Shown: positions 36,146-47,435, counted from the first letter of the stretch. The stretch is DNA of 64,000 nt from Bathymodiolus brooksi (GCA_963680875.1 OY804585.1:30866186-30930185), one strand, 5' to 3'. Made by a program: numbers and translations. Notes: generated by a model not told the origin, from the sequence alone.

Positions 36146-36368
36146 GGTAATAACAAAATTACCGAACTCCGAACAATCTTACAAAGGGAAAGTCAAAACT
36201 CATAATTATATAAACAGACAAAATCAGTCAACAACCGGAAAACTGTGAAAACCGTAATGACCCTGACTTGGTACAGGCATTTCTAAAGAAATGGTGGGTT
36301 GAATCAGATTTTAAGGCGCCAAACCTCCCGCTCTCATTACGGTTCAAAGGTTCCAGCTGTCACTGTAA
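36146..36368 (-). mobile_element. Non-LTR retrotransposon 3' UTR copy
   Basis: Nearly identical to 22822-23045, the 3' end of the truncated LINE there. It is absent from the matching place in unit 2 (near 52.79 kb), so it inserted or was lost after the duplication. No coding part. Confidence 0.8.
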
Positions 36369-36379
36369 CAGAAATCCAC

Positions 36380-36560
36380 ATTTAAACAGTGATGGTCAAC
36401 AATATAAACAAAACCAATAATCACCTCACACATCAAAACACAGAAAAACCCATGACATGACTTTGAAAATTAAGGTCTTGTCTTGGGACCAGGCACACAA
36501 ATGTGGCGGGATTAAACCGGTCAATGGTATCAAAATTCTCCCTCTTGATCATTGGATCGT
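36380..36560 (-). repeat. LINE-tail-like dispersed repeat
   Basis: Shares CTTGGGACCAGGCACACAAA and TGTGGCGGGATTAAACCGGT with 52790-52975 and 63805-63975. Similar tails occur at the 3' ends of molluscan LINEs. Confidence 0.6.
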
Positions 36561-36571
36561 TAGGTTAAAGT

Positions 36572-36905
36572 GAGTGAGTGAGTGGTTGTTGTTTAACGCT
36601 AACTCAGCAATTTTTCAGCTATATTATGGCGAGAACAAGTTAATTTTCAATGAGATGATGATGAGGTCCTCTTTGTTCTAGACCAACGCACCGAGTTGGA
36701 TTTTTAGAATGCTAGCTCACTGAAACAACAGTCCGCGGATAGACATGTCGCTCCACTCAGATACATTATTCTGATTCCGAGCCAACCAGTCTTTGTTTCT
36801 TTCTCCTTACTGCTGCGTGCTTAGCGGGGAAGCAACAAATACAAATTTTATAGTCTGGTTTGACCCGACTGGGGCTCGAACCCACGATCTACCGATGCGG
36901 TTCTG
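36572..36905 (-). mobile_element. S2 SINE, near full length
   Basis: Read on the minus strand: B box GGGTTCGAGCCCCAGTCGGG, body, AATCCAACTCGGTGCGTTGG, then the tail GCTGAAAAATTGCTGAGTTA with CACTCACTCAC. It holds the single-copy version of the segment amplified at 9.17 kb. In unit 2 this position is occupied by the 53-55 kb minisatellite instead. Confidence 0.85.
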
Positions 36906-38035
36906 TTGGTTAAAGATTATTACTATTGGGACAAAAATAATGTATTAATTACATTTGTGTTAAATGTTCAAAAGATAAATTAATTGATCTTTCGGTTAGG
37001 CTAAGAATTGCACGAATTAAGCTATAGCAGGAATGCCCGAAAGGTAAAATATCTCCATAAAATCAATCCGTAGTGCAGGACAAAGTAACCAACTAACACA
37101 AGGGGATTGTACATTGAAGAGTTAATCGTGTTTGTAGAATGACATACTCAATTCACGAAACAACTCCTAATGAACAACAGTTTAAAGTAATATGAAAGGC
37201 AAATATCGTGGAATTTTTGGATTAAATATTTTCACATAATATGTCACTTAATAAAATTTTAACTAAAATCAACTGCATAACATTAAAAATCCGCTCAAAA
37301 ACAGATTTTAAGAGAAATCGCAAAATATTTGACAGTATATAATTATGTTTTCCCGTACAGTAATGCAAATGATATGCGCGTGACCCAAGATTTGAACTCT
37401 TTCGGGGAGATTATCGCTCATGCGCACTGTTCAGTTGATGAAAAAAATGTCGGATACAAGTAAAAATATATTCCGTGTGTACCACAAGACAGGTTCCTCA
37501 ATAATCATTGTCAGGAATGTGTGCGTGCTTACCTCAGCATCCATGATTGTTTATCTTTTCGTCACGAGGTCATGATCGGTAATCATCGGAACAAAACAAC
37601 AGAAAGTTAATCAATCTCCACAACAATGGCGAGGACGCTAAACATGCACACGGATTTGCAGATTTCTAATTGTTGGGAACATATTTCGACTTGAAACATG
37701 CATGAATAGTTTAGTAATTCCAAATTTAATCTTCATGGAAAAAATTTCTTCACCCAAACTGGTGTAATATTACTTTAAGCTATCGTCAGTGTATGCTGCA
37801 AGGCAAACCAAACTAACCATAATTTCCTCCTTTCGTTGTAGCAATCAAAGCCCGTACATACCGGTATGAGATTCATTGTCTGTGAATTTGTTCTCGTCAT
37901 AAATATAGCTGATATACTAATCATATGAACTTGGTCGCATGGTAAGAGTTCAAAATGTGTACCATTTACGACTTTTAAATAAATTTAGTAGACGAAAACC
38001 TGGAGACTTTTAAATGTGGTTTTTGCTGTTTCTTC
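36906..38035. other. Intergenic DNA of unit 1
   Basis: Shared in part with 55.16-55.59 and 56.71-56.79 kb. No gene recognised. Confidence 0.5.
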
Positions 38036-38165
38036 GCTAAGCACACACATGATTAAAGCAGTAAGAACACAGACTGGCTGGCTCGGAGTCAGCATAATGT
38101 GTCCGAGAGGAACGACATAATTACATGCGGATTGTTGTTTCAATCAACGTCCGTACTAGAAATAT
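38036..38165. mobile_element. S2 SINE fragment
   Basis: CTAAGCACACACATGATTAA, CTGGCTGGCTCGGAGTCAGC, TAATGTGTCCGAGAGGAACG: an internal S2 segment, shared with 57466-57600 in unit 2. It predates the duplication. Confidence 0.7.
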
Positions 38166-38559
38166 AACCACAACCCAAGACGTATAGTATTTCTGCTTGT
38201 CTATACATCTATGCAAATCAGCATAACAAGTATTTCATACACTTTCTTGATATTTTCAATATAGTAAATGTTTAAAGCAATATACCGGTATAATGTTTTA
38301 CAATTTCAAAAAGCATATATTATAATAAAAAAAAAACATATTTCAAGCAAAAAAAATCCCCAAATTATTGTACCATATTTTTCAAGAATATCGAATATAT
38401 ATATAACTTAATTAATTATCTGTTTGAATCCACATGATAAATTTAAATTTCCGCAAGATCAATAGCTATAAGAGAGACAATACACTTTATTCACACTGCG
38501 CATGCATAGATCGTGATAGTTAAATTGACATTTTGAAGGTGACATATAGGTCCAATGGG

Positions 38560-38652
38560 CCGGGTGTAATTATTGTGAATATTATATGTAATTATGTATG
38601 TTTTACACATGTCACTATAATAAACAATTTACTTACTTACTTACTTACATTG
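38560..38652 (+). repeat. Element tail ending in (TTAC)n
   Basis: AATAAACAATTTACTTACTTAC: an AATAAA-like motif followed by about six TTAC units. It resembles a retroelement 3' tail, with no coding part attached. Confidence 0.5.
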
Positions 38653-38677
38653 ATAAAATTGATTAGGGACATGTATA

Positions 38678-38785
38678 GATTATTCAATACCTGGTCATAG
38701 TATATGAAAAAGAATGCCTCGAGGCGAAGCCGAGATGCATTCGTTTTCATATACCGTACTAATGACCAGGTATTGTATAATCAAT
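38678..38785. mobile_element. Fold-back element, ~48-base arms
   Basis: Left arm GATTATTCAATACCTGGTCA and onward, right arm TGACCAGGTATTGTATAATC preceded by its complement. The loop region is CCTCGAGGCGAAGCCGAG. It is absent from the matching place in unit 2 (58.10 kb). Confidence 0.8.
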
Positions 38786-38919
38786 TTAGCCCATACTTTC
38801 TTAGTCGAGTGTCATGATTACCAATTATTACTAATTTAGGCAGTCTAAGCCAGATTAGATTGAATGAGTATCAGCTCAAAAGCATTTCCTTCAATTACAA
38901 CATATGTACTGTATAAGAT

Positions 38920-39195
38920 CACAGGTGCTTGTGGACAGGACACAGCATCCCTCTCTTTTTACACCATACCCCCCTTTTTTCATTTTTTTTTTATTTCCAT
39001 GGCTTAGAAATATGTAAAACAGCAATAATATGTCGTTTTCTGATTGCATAAGTCGACTGATATGTATATAGAGATACCGTTTTCTGATTGCATCAGTCGA
39101 CTGATTCTAAGCCATGGAAATGAAATATAAATGAAAAAAGGGGGTAGGGTGTAAAAAGGGGGGGGGGTGCTGTGTCCTGTCCACAAGCACCTGTG
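38920..39195. mobile_element. hAT-like MITE, 276 bp, with 8-bp target duplication
   Basis: Inverted ends of about 90 bp beginning CACAGGTGCTTGTGGACAGG on both strands. The direct repeat TATAAGAT lies at 38912-38919 and 39196-39203. The end sequence CACAGGTGCTTGTG is shared (one base different) with the 43-bp element at 56207-56249. No transposase. Confidence 0.9.
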
Positions 39196-39203
39196 TATAA
39201 GAT

Positions 39204-40427
39204 GCCCGTGTTTTAACAAAAAGGTATGTAGCCAAGTTTTATAATGTATGATAATAACATTAACATATGTAAATTAAGTAATCATTAAATATTGATTAAA
39301 GAAATTCTAATTAATTAAGATTTTTTTCTAATAAAAATAAATAAATAAAAAATACTATTTTTTCTATCATATTCAATTATTGTCCCTGAATTTGGTGAGT
39401 TTCAACTCACTCACTTCTTTCCTAATAAATGTCAGAGTTTATCATTTACCTCACCCACAAAGATTTTCTGCTAAGTTTTTTTCTATTGTAATCAGTTATT
39501 GTCCCTATATGAAATAACTTTGTGTATAATTTGGTGTCATAAAAAAGGTGTTATTGAAGTTATTAATCATATAAAATTCAGTTAAATTAATTTCATTTTT
39601 GGGGCCTTTTTCTATCATCTGTCAGCATCACAGGGAATTGTTATGTTAGATGAATCTTTATAAACGGTCGGGGATTCGATCTAAACTCTTCTCGAGTACA
39701 ATTAGAGTGAAAGTCTAACATTTACATATATAAGTGGTTATCAATGGTAACTACTTCCTGTAATCGGAATATTGTGAATGTCCATCACCACTCACCCCGC
39801 CCCTCCTCCCAAACACACACATAGTTTGGAAATTATTTGGAGTTATCTCCCTTATAACAATAAAATCTAATTGTTGAAACTTTTGTTTTATTTTAGTTAT
39901 TGTTATCGACTTGCTGATGTTTTTACAATATATCTCAGGTGGATGAATTAATTAACTTGGATTGTTTGGGTAAATTAGTGACTACATTCCCTATGCACAG
40001 TCTCCAGATGTTCCCTACTCAGTATAACAAAACTTACACTATTCGAAAATAAAGTTTGAAATTTTGGCTCAACTAAACAGAAGTACAAACATGTATGACA
40101 ATAAGTAAAGAATAAGGGATTCAATAAGGGATTCGTACAACTGCTATGCATGTTTAGCATATGAATAAAAGGGGGAGGGCCACGGTGGGTGGGATTCATA
40201 ATCTTTAAATTCTTACAACATAGCAAAATTTTCAGCATTTACTGATATATATCTATACGTATATTGCCTCAAGGGGTTTTCCTTAATCCACCTTTACCAT
40301 GTTTACAAACACATTCACCTAATTAAATCAACACAAATATGCACTGATGCCTACGTGGTATATGGAAAATATTCAATAACACAAGACAAAGAAAGCATGG
40401 GCTAAATCTATTACCGTAAGAGTTGTA
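39204..40427. other. Unit 1-only AT-rich DNA
   Basis: No counterpart in unit 2. No gene recognised. The minus-strand frame at 39975-40238 has no signature. Confidence 0.4.
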
Positions 40428-40429
40428 TA

Positions 40430-41326
40430 CAGTGCTCCCTCGTTAAGCCGCCACCTTCTGTGCAGTCGGTAGTTTGGCGGTATAACGAGTTTGGCGATAA
40501 ACTGAGGGACATTGAAAACCGGAAGTTATGTGATCATATGAAAAAATTAACTTTCAACTCCACTAACATTGTGACATGCATTTTGCACTTGTGCAAATAC
40601 ATAAATATAAATAATGCATGATTAATAAATAAATAAATTAGAATAATTATATTCACATCGGAAATGTACATGTCCTGTACAGTTTGCAGATCTTTGTCAA
40701 TGTTGACAAATTCTTGAACGTCATTTGTAGCTCGGGACATCAAGGTCATTATAAACACGTGACAGCAACAGTTTATCTTCATTTGTGGGGTTATTGGAAG
40801 ATCCCATTTAATTGTCATATTATCGGCAATTTGTTATTATGTTAATTTTGGATTTTCCTTTGCATAACTTATAAATGCACGTTTTTGTTTGTCGTCTAAT
40901 TAATTACGCTTTCTCTTCAAGCATGGCATTTTTATGACGACTAATTAAATTACAAATTTTACTCAGGATTAAAAGTACAAATGTAATCACTAGAAAAGTA
41001 AATACAGGTAATTATTCTAATCAAAACAACTGATCACCTGTTCCGACCCTCAACTATGAGATCAATGAACGTGTCCGATGACCAGTTTTGACATTCCATG
41101 ATTACCGATCAATACACAGCTGTCAAAAGGTAGTTGTGGGCGGTACTAACGGGGGATTTTAAATTGGTTTTACGACTTTTGTGTCTGAAGAGCTGTGGCG
41201 GATGGCGATAGCTGAGTTTGGCAGTATAACGGGGTATTTGTAATGGTGGAAATCGGGACAGACGAGAATTTTGGCGATAGGCGAGTTTGACGATAAAACG
41301 GGGGGCGATAGACCGAGGGAGCACTG
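40430..41326. mobile_element. pogo/Tigger-like MITE, 897 bp
   Basis: Ends CAGTGCTCCCTCGTT and its inverted counterpart, flanked by TA dinucleotides (40428-40429 and 41327-41328). Terminal CAGTG..CCTCG with TA duplication fits Tc1/mariner-pogo elements. Inner sequence near the ends repeats TTGGCGATA motifs. It is missing from the matching place in unit 2. The 94-residue minus-strand frame inside has no transposase motif. Confidence 0.8.
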
Positions 41327-41373
41327 TATATATGTGACAATCGGCTTATCACAAATAAGAACGACTTGCCAAT

Positions 41374-41383
41374 TAACTCGTTA
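41374..41383. promoter_or_regulatory. Shared 10-base element upstream of B1
   Basis: TAACTCGTTA, the reverse complement of TAACGAGTTA found upstream of A1 (33862-33871) and A2 (51099-51108). B2 has it at 58203-58212. About 250 bases before the B1 start codon. Confidence 0.4.
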
Positions 41384-41461
41384 CAGCTATTACTCGGGTG
41401 ACTTGTTAATTAACTATGAGTTTTATTAGCAGCATGTAAAGTGACCAGTGTTCAGAGTGAA

Positions 41462-41468
41462 TATAAAT
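41462..41468 (+). promoter_or_regulatory. TATA box of B1
   Basis: TATAAAT, about 160 bases upstream of the conserved ATG at 41623. B2 has it at 58292. Confidence 0.55.
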
Positions 41469-41622
41469 CTACATGACTTTTGGAATAGGTTATGCCATTC
41501 CATTGTCATATTGTGAGCAATTCAGTGGTAAAAAACTAAAAATCATAGAAAATACCACGTTGTCTTAGTTACTTGGTAAGTTTGATCAGTCACGAGTACT
41601 GTACACGTTCTTATACAGAAAA

Positions 41623-42971
41623 ATGTCACTTTGCGCTGCTGACGTTACCAGAAATAGTCCAGATATAAAACAGGACGTGAGGATATTTACCAGTACGAGC
41701 AGACGATCAGAGACGAGCTAACGACACACGACACGTCAGTCAAATCCTTACCAGTACCAGGTTGGACTAACACACAACCCCGACTTCAAATTGATAAGCC
41801 GCAAACCAAACCGAATCCGAAAGGAAAACATGAATTCAATTTGTCGAAATCCGAGAAAAGTTGTCATAATTCTCAACACACAAGCATACAGCTCTGTCCT
41901 GGTGTCACACGTGACACGAGTAAACTACCAATGAAAAGAACAAGAACCCCTTTCACGGACTTACAGGTGTTGGAACTGGAGAACTATTTCAAAACTAACA
42001 AGTTCCTTATATCCAGAAATTGAGGGTACTTTCCTCATAAATATTCATCATATTTAAATTAGATTTTGATCACGTGACTGCAGTTTCAAGCTTGATGGAT
42101 CGTTTATTAGATTTGTCAAAAAATAGTCTATAGTACGGAGATTCAATGTGTCCGTCAATGATTCGAAAATTAAAAGTTATTGTTTATTTCCGCAAAGTTT
42201 TTCTTCTGTCAAAATTCAAATATTTTTGTTTTGTAACGATTTTAGACATGTCTTTGATATCGCGATCATGCAAAAATGATCATATTATATTTAATGTGGG
42301 AACTCCGAGTTTAGAAGCTAGAAATATAAGGTTAGTTAATATAATTACATATATTATTGAGGAATCTAAATTAATTTCAGAAAATATGTCGCCAAATGTC
42401 ATTCATTGTTAAATTTTGTGTCACACGCCACCAGTTTCATGTATTTCAGACATTTTTACATAGACTCTTAAGGCCAAAAAAGGGTTCGTCGCCTCGGATT
42501 TTCATTTAGTCCAGGAAGCTCGAATATTTAATTGTTTTCATTAATTTTTATTTCATTTAATTCAGCTTGATTCAAGGTATCGTTTTCAAGTTCAGAAAAT
42601 GACACACATGCAACTATGAATGATATCGTCTATATAGATCATATGAAAATTGCAGACGTCCCGGCGTCGCCATCTTAGATATGCAAATGAGCAAAGTACC
42701 CATCATTTCTGGCTATGTTACAGCAGAAAATAGTCATCTATTGATAAAATGGCTTCGCCTTAGCAAGGAAAAAAAAATCAGGATATGGCTTCAAAACAGA
42801 AGAGCGAAAGAAATTCGTGAAAACAAACTGGAAATACAGAAGCAGACGATTAATTCGTCAGAATTTGTTCCAATGGAAGTGTCATATTTCCCCCCAGAAG
42901 AACTTAAACACATGACGTCACCAACTACACAGACGACAGAAGAATTGGTCTTATACAATTACGTGTGGTAA
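41623..42971 (+). pseudogene. Homeobox gene B1, frameshifted and split by a MITE
   Basis: Comparison with B2 shows the original N-terminus starting MS..CAADVTR. At about 41668-41671 B1 lost one base, sending that frame to a stop at 41719. The homeodomain frame (open from about 41657) reads KRTRTPFTDLQVLELENYF then KTNKFL, and is cut at 42009 by a 708-bp insertion, leaving FLISRN and a stop. The rest resumes at 42718 with TAENSHLLIKWLRLS, IRIWLQNRRAKEIRENK and the C-terminus ending YNYVW. Key residues W and N of helix 3 are kept; Phe49 is Leu. One extra Lys lies between helices 2 and 3. Class unclear. Confidence 0.85.
42010..42717. mobile_element. PIF/Harbinger-like MITE, 708 bp, inside B1 homeobox
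   Basis: Left end TATCCAGAAATTGAGGGTAC then TTTCCTCA; right end (complement) TAGCCAGAAATGATGGGTAC then TTTGCTCA. Flanked by TTA at 42007-42009 and 42718-42720. B2 at 58834 has one TTA and no insertion, which proves the boundaries. A 3-bp TTA duplication is typical of PIF/Harbinger. The frame at 42146-42412 inside shows no transposase motif. Confidence 0.9.
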
Positions 42972-43017
42972 ACCATGCAGACATTTCTAATAAGCTGTAA
43001 ATATTGTTACATTTAAT

Positions 43018-44217
43018 CGGGTTTATCGTGATTAAGCGATAAACCAATTTAATAAAAGAGATTTCCGGAATTTTACTCGGAGTCTGATTCGTCCCTAAAC
43101 GTTTTACTCCCTTAACGTTTTACTCGTCACTTCCGTTAACCACGTTGTCCAGAAAATTTGGCAAACAGCTTCAAAAAAATTTCAATCCCACCCCCTCCCC
43201 AAAACCTACCAACTTTTGTCTGCTGTTGTTTTTATTATTTTTCAGGCATATCGCAGTCATTCGCTTGCTGCAACGTGAAGTGATCAGTGATCTAAGTACT
43301 GAACTAACATTCAACTGCTTGGCCTACCCAGGTGCGATGGACTAGTCTTCGAGCCTATCAGCTATTCACAATCTGGAATAACAGTGAACCATCATGAACA
43401 TTATTCCGCATCACAGATTTTCGTTCCATCATGGATGTACAATAGACTGTAATGTACCGACTTAAAGCTTGAATTAGAACTATTTGTTGAAACATCGCTT
43501 CTTAGATTAATTTTAATGTTTTTGAAATACTTAAATCTACTTGGGTATAAAACCGGAAGAACTTTAATACTTAGTAATCAATGACTTCTTTGATCACACT
43601 AACGATTTTTCATATTTATATATGTATATATATTTTTTATTTTTTATATTCTTTCATTTCAGTTCAGTCTTAATGTTTTTCAATGGTCAAATTATGTTTT
43701 ATTATTACATGTATTCGAAATAAATTTTCTTATGTCACAGCTACTGGATTGGCGGGATCTTGCAAGATTTGGGGGTCACGATTCTTTCCGTTATTCTACG
43801 TCGGATCATATCAGGTAAAAACTGTACAGCGTTACCGCTGGAAGTTGGGGCGAGGCCATCTCATGTCGACCATAGGAGGTCGGTTCTGAACTGTTACCAG
43901 TTTGAACTTGCCAGGTTAATAGTTTTGAATCTTAAAATTTGCTTAAATATTGGTTTCTTCACTGCCTTGAAATTTTGGCAACCAAGGGGTGATGCGAATA
44001 TGAGACGACGTATTTGGAAAACGTTTCCCATTTTTCTCTCTTGTTCAACCAAGTGGAATTTTAAGCTTCAACTGTTACCAGTTGAGCGCAGATTTGTCCA
44101 TATTACATTTTTCGGCATTCTGTTAACTCTTGCAAGATCACGTCATTTTAGTGCACTGTGGCCGTTTATTCCAACCTGTTGACATGTTATATTTCATTAT
44201 AAATATTCTTTGATTAA
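43018..44217. mobile_element. Unclassified 1.2-kb insertion 3' of B1
   Basis: Absent from B2, whose sequence passes directly from CACATTTAAT to ATATATTATTG (59030). TTAAT lies at both borders and could be the target duplication. The left end starts with a perfect 9-bp hairpin, GGTTTATCG facing CGATAAACC. Inside are exon-like pieces: TATTATTTTTCAG followed by GCATATCGCAGTC, and a 74-base segment 43741-43814 between CACAG and GTAAAA. No known domain. Confidence 0.6.
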
Positions 44218-44640
44218 TATATATTATTGCTATCCTTGATAATGAATTTTATTTTAATGTTGATTAACAAAATACAATAAAGTTTTTACATTATTTCAGT
44301 AACTTACAACCAATATCACAAGTATCATTAATGATACAATTCTAGTGGCAACTCGAAATTGGTATATATTTTCATGTTGCTCATCTTTTTAATTTTCTGT
44401 GTTGTGTTTTGTGTTTTGTTTGTCCTCTTCCTGTGTCTTGTGTACCCAATGTTGCCAATTTCTCTGGATTGTCCATTCTTGATTGCCCCTTCGGTTTTTT
44501 CTAACGTTCATCTAGTAACACATAATTCAGAAAACGGAATATTAATGATAAAAAAAACAAGATTTTGATGAGAATCAAATTTCACAAAATTTCCGTCATA
44601 TATTGGCGGTAAATTATAATGGTGGAGGAAAGATGATGAA
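44218..44640. other. 3' flank of B1, conserved in unit 2
   Basis: Almost identical to 59030-59450. The frame at 44359-44568 is not conserved in coding fashion and is not a gene. Confidence 0.55.
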
Positions 44641-44830
44641 AACAACCTGACACAAGTCACTGACAAACTTTATCACACAAAGTTACTTTACAATTCTCTG
44701 ACAAAGTATATCACACAAAGTTGTTTTACAGATCATTGGCACACTTGATCACATTTGCTTTTTAGAAGTCACTGACAAACTTTATCGCATTTACTTTTTA
44801 CAAGACGCTGGCAAATGAAAAATGGAACTT
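44641..44830 (-). repeat. S1-derived repeat, about four 38-bp monomers
   Basis: It begins as S1 (GGTGGAGGAAAGATG, then CAAGTCACTGACAAACTTTA) and then repeats CTGACAAA..ATCACACAAAGTT. The same site in unit 2 (59.48-59.99 kb) has about 12-13 monomers. Confidence 0.75.
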
Positions 44831-44858
44831 TTACAGTATTTAATATTTGCTTAGATTG

Positions 44859-45072
44859 AATTTATAAAATAGTATATACCAAATACAAAACACACCATCA
44901 TCAGTTTCAGAATAATGCAGCCAAGGGTATTTTTCTAACCAGATATTATTAAATGTCCTACTTACACCTCTAATAGCAGTCGCCGGGAAAACGTAGGTCC
45001 GTAGAAATGTCCAATCACATTTTAACAGTTCTAGTTTTTCAGACTCGTCTGGTTGTCTTAACGATTTTCAAA
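44859..45072. other. Spacer between duplication units
   Basis: Nothing recognised. Confidence 0.35.
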
Positions 45073-45267
45073 TCATATTTTGCAGGCTGAATTCTGCATT
45101 TCGCTACAGTCTCTGACTCCCTCAATCCCTGTTGCTTCTTCTAATAATATTGCTGGTGTGGGACCTTGTGTCGGCTCAGTCGGACCTTCGGAATTATCAT
45201 TACTAGAATCACCCCCTTTAGCTTTTTTGGAAAAGAAATCAAGCATTGAAGCTTGTCCGCGCTTCAT
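45073..45267 (-). pseudogene. Possible first exon of a hAT/ZMYM-type transposase-like gene
   Basis: Minus-strand frame MKRGQASMLDFFSKKAKGGD, then an acidic Pro/Thr-rich stretch. An N-terminal S-(I/M/L)-x-FFSKK motif is typical of proteins carrying a TTF zinc finger and hAT-like or DUF4371 domain. No downstream domain is found to the left, so it is a remnant or an isolated exon. Tentative. Confidence 0.35.
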
Positions 45268-45847
45268 TACGAGATTACTTCAGCAACTAACTAAGCAGTG
45301 CACACTACAGTGCCAGTATATATTTGCTAACAAAATGAAAACAACTTGAAGGTACACAAGTGTAATGTCGATACGTCTATTTCAAAAATATAACCTATAA
45401 TTGAAACTAGGATATTAATAAATGCGGTTGTGTCTGAAGATAATGTAATCTTGAACTCAAATTAACGCAGTTTGAATAAAGTAATCTTGAACTTAATTAG
45501 TTTTTTATCTGTCAAATTGACGCGGTTTGAATAAAGTGATCTTGAAACTTTATTGTTTTTATCTGTGAAACTGAACGCAGTTTGAACTATTAACGTCCCC
45601 TAACAACCCTTTTTTTTTCTCAAGTGATAACGTATTATAAGTGATGACATCGTAACTAAACCCGGATTTTAACATGGTAATAAATGAAAATTGGCACGGA
45701 GAAATAAAAATATTTTGAATTCTATTTTTAATTTTTATCCTTCATTTTGGGGAAAATGCACTCATAACTGCAAAAATAAATTGGAAGCAGTTGCTTCCAC
45801 TGCATACATGCAGCTCCGCCACCGCCTTTACATGACCCCAAAATAAA
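45268..45847. other. Spacer, nothing recognised
   Basis: AT-rich. It has three loose repeats of AATAAAGTAATCTTGAACT between 45420 and 45600. Confidence 0.4.
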
Positions 45848-46120
45848 CCTAATCCCACTTTTTAAAAATATCGATTCCAGCTATTCCCACTTACAAATAA
45901 CAATAGATGTTGTTACAGTTAATTTGTTGTTTTTGCAATTAGTATCAAATTAATTATTACCCGTAATTTACCTGTAGTTTATGTCAAATATTGCAGAAAA
46001 AGCCAAAATATTAGTTGAGTGTGAAGAAAGTGTTATTAATAAAATATCGATTGAAATAAAGTATGAAATAAATAGTAATTTTTTTTTATAAAATATTTGT
46101 ACCTTTTAAAAAAGAATAAG

Positions 46121-47200
46121 AATACGGTTGTTTCGAATCATTTCCATTACGTCACAATTTTGTTATTTTCGTCCGCCAGATCACGTGATTTCGATGGACT
46201 AATCGGCATTGAACTTCCGGTGTCAATGTACACAACAAAAACTCCAATCAATGCAGAGACAATTCCTTCTTTATAATTAAATTTGTTTTCTTTCTTTATT
46301 TGCGGCTGTCAGCATCATCAAAGGAAAACGATCTGCTTTTATGTATATATTTCTTATATCAGACAGATAGTGGGGTACCGAACACCAGTATTTACTCAGC
46401 GGTTTCCTTGGCGTCTCCATATTACAATTACTTATAATCTACCACATCTACGAATATGATATGCTGACGTCGTCACAGTAATAGCATAAACACCGTAAGT
46501 CGCCTGCCGATTTGTTCCAAACTCCGGACAGTTACCAGCTCCGGTCCGCACACTAATCCGAGTCCACTAGCGGCAAACTCCGGACAGTTTTCGTATCCGC
46601 TACCGAACATGGTCCATCCGCTGGATACCAATCGGCAAACCTCGGATGAGTCCGCTTCGCTTCCTCAATATCTCGGCTGTAATACGGTATTTGATATGCG
46701 TCTACGCGTTACATTTCTTCGCCGGAAGACCGTATCACTTCAATCAAACATTGTGCACCGCGAATAAGTTCTAAAATGGCGACAATAGATGAGTGTATAG
46801 AGTTTGCTTTGAACAAATATTGGTCTTTGATGAAGGTAGGGAATCAGCCGACATTGCGACGAATGAAAATAATATTATTATTGGACGAATATTCGAAAGT
46901 GAAATTATTTTAATACCTCCTTCATTGAAGATTTCCGAAAGTAGTTCCAATGGGAGCTATCGTAATACGGACGAGGTTTGATGAAGGTACGGAATCAGTC
47001 GAAGTTGGGACGAGTACGCTGGATACTAGTGGAGGGTAGTGTGTGGACCGGAGCTGGTAACTGTCCGGAGTTTGCACTAGCGGATGAACCATGTTCGGTA
47101 GCGGATACGAAAACTGTCCGGAGTTTGGATTTGTTCAGACGTCAAGACAAGAAAAAGACGGAACGTGGTCGGAATTGACATGATTCGAAACAAACGTATT
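46121..47200. mobile_element. Nested TIR element X, 1080 bp
   Basis: Both ends read AATACG then TTGTTTCGAATCA inward. A related, inverted and shorter copy (Y) is at 55830-56555. Inside, CAAACTCCGGACAGTTTTCG and the following GTATCCGCTACCGAACATGG occur once forward (46.57 kb) and once inverted (47.09 kb). It also has a short frame from ATG 46776 (MATIDECIEFALNKYW..., about 45 residues) with no known domain. Confidence 0.75.
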
Positions 47201-47435
47201 TCATTAAAAAAAATGAATAATACAAATAACAAGTAATAAATATAAGCTCAAACAGTTTATTCTTTTTTTCTTTTTTTTTTGTATAGAAGCTTATACATGG
47301 ACAGTTTTCAAAGTTCAAAGTTTCATGAAATAAGAGTTAAAAATTATTAATTTTTTCTCTCTAACAATAAGGGAAATAGCCGCAACTAAACCTCAAATAT
47401 TTTTTTCTTATTAGCAATCATTCTCAGTTATGGCT

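Larger units (their letters stand above)
32612..44858. repeat. Segmental duplication, unit 1
   Basis: Direct duplicate of 48176-60041. Matching blocks in order: 32.6-33.46 with 48.18-49.02; 33.46-34.98 (gene A1) with 50.70-52.23 (A2); 36.38-36.56 with 52.79-52.98; 36.91-37.2 with 55.16-55.45; 37.84-38.3 with 55.5-58.0 (interrupted); 41.35-42.99 (B1) with 58.18-59.01 (B2); 44.22-44.86 with 59.03-60.04. Differences are mainly transposon insertions and minisatellite expansions. Confidence 0.9.

Noticed and set aside
40534..40818. 94-residue minus-strand frame starting MTIKWDLP
   Set aside because: Lies inside the pogo-like MITE, lacks a catalytic motif and ends in AT-rich low complexity.
42009..42720. 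Intron inside the B1 homeobox
   Set aside because: No GT donor at the break; the insert has inverted ends and a TTA duplication, and B2 shows the empty site.
44359..44568. Hydrophobic 69-codon frame near 44.4 kb
   Set aside because: The unit 2 copy has the same sequence with non-coding-style changes, and the frame has no start context or homologue.
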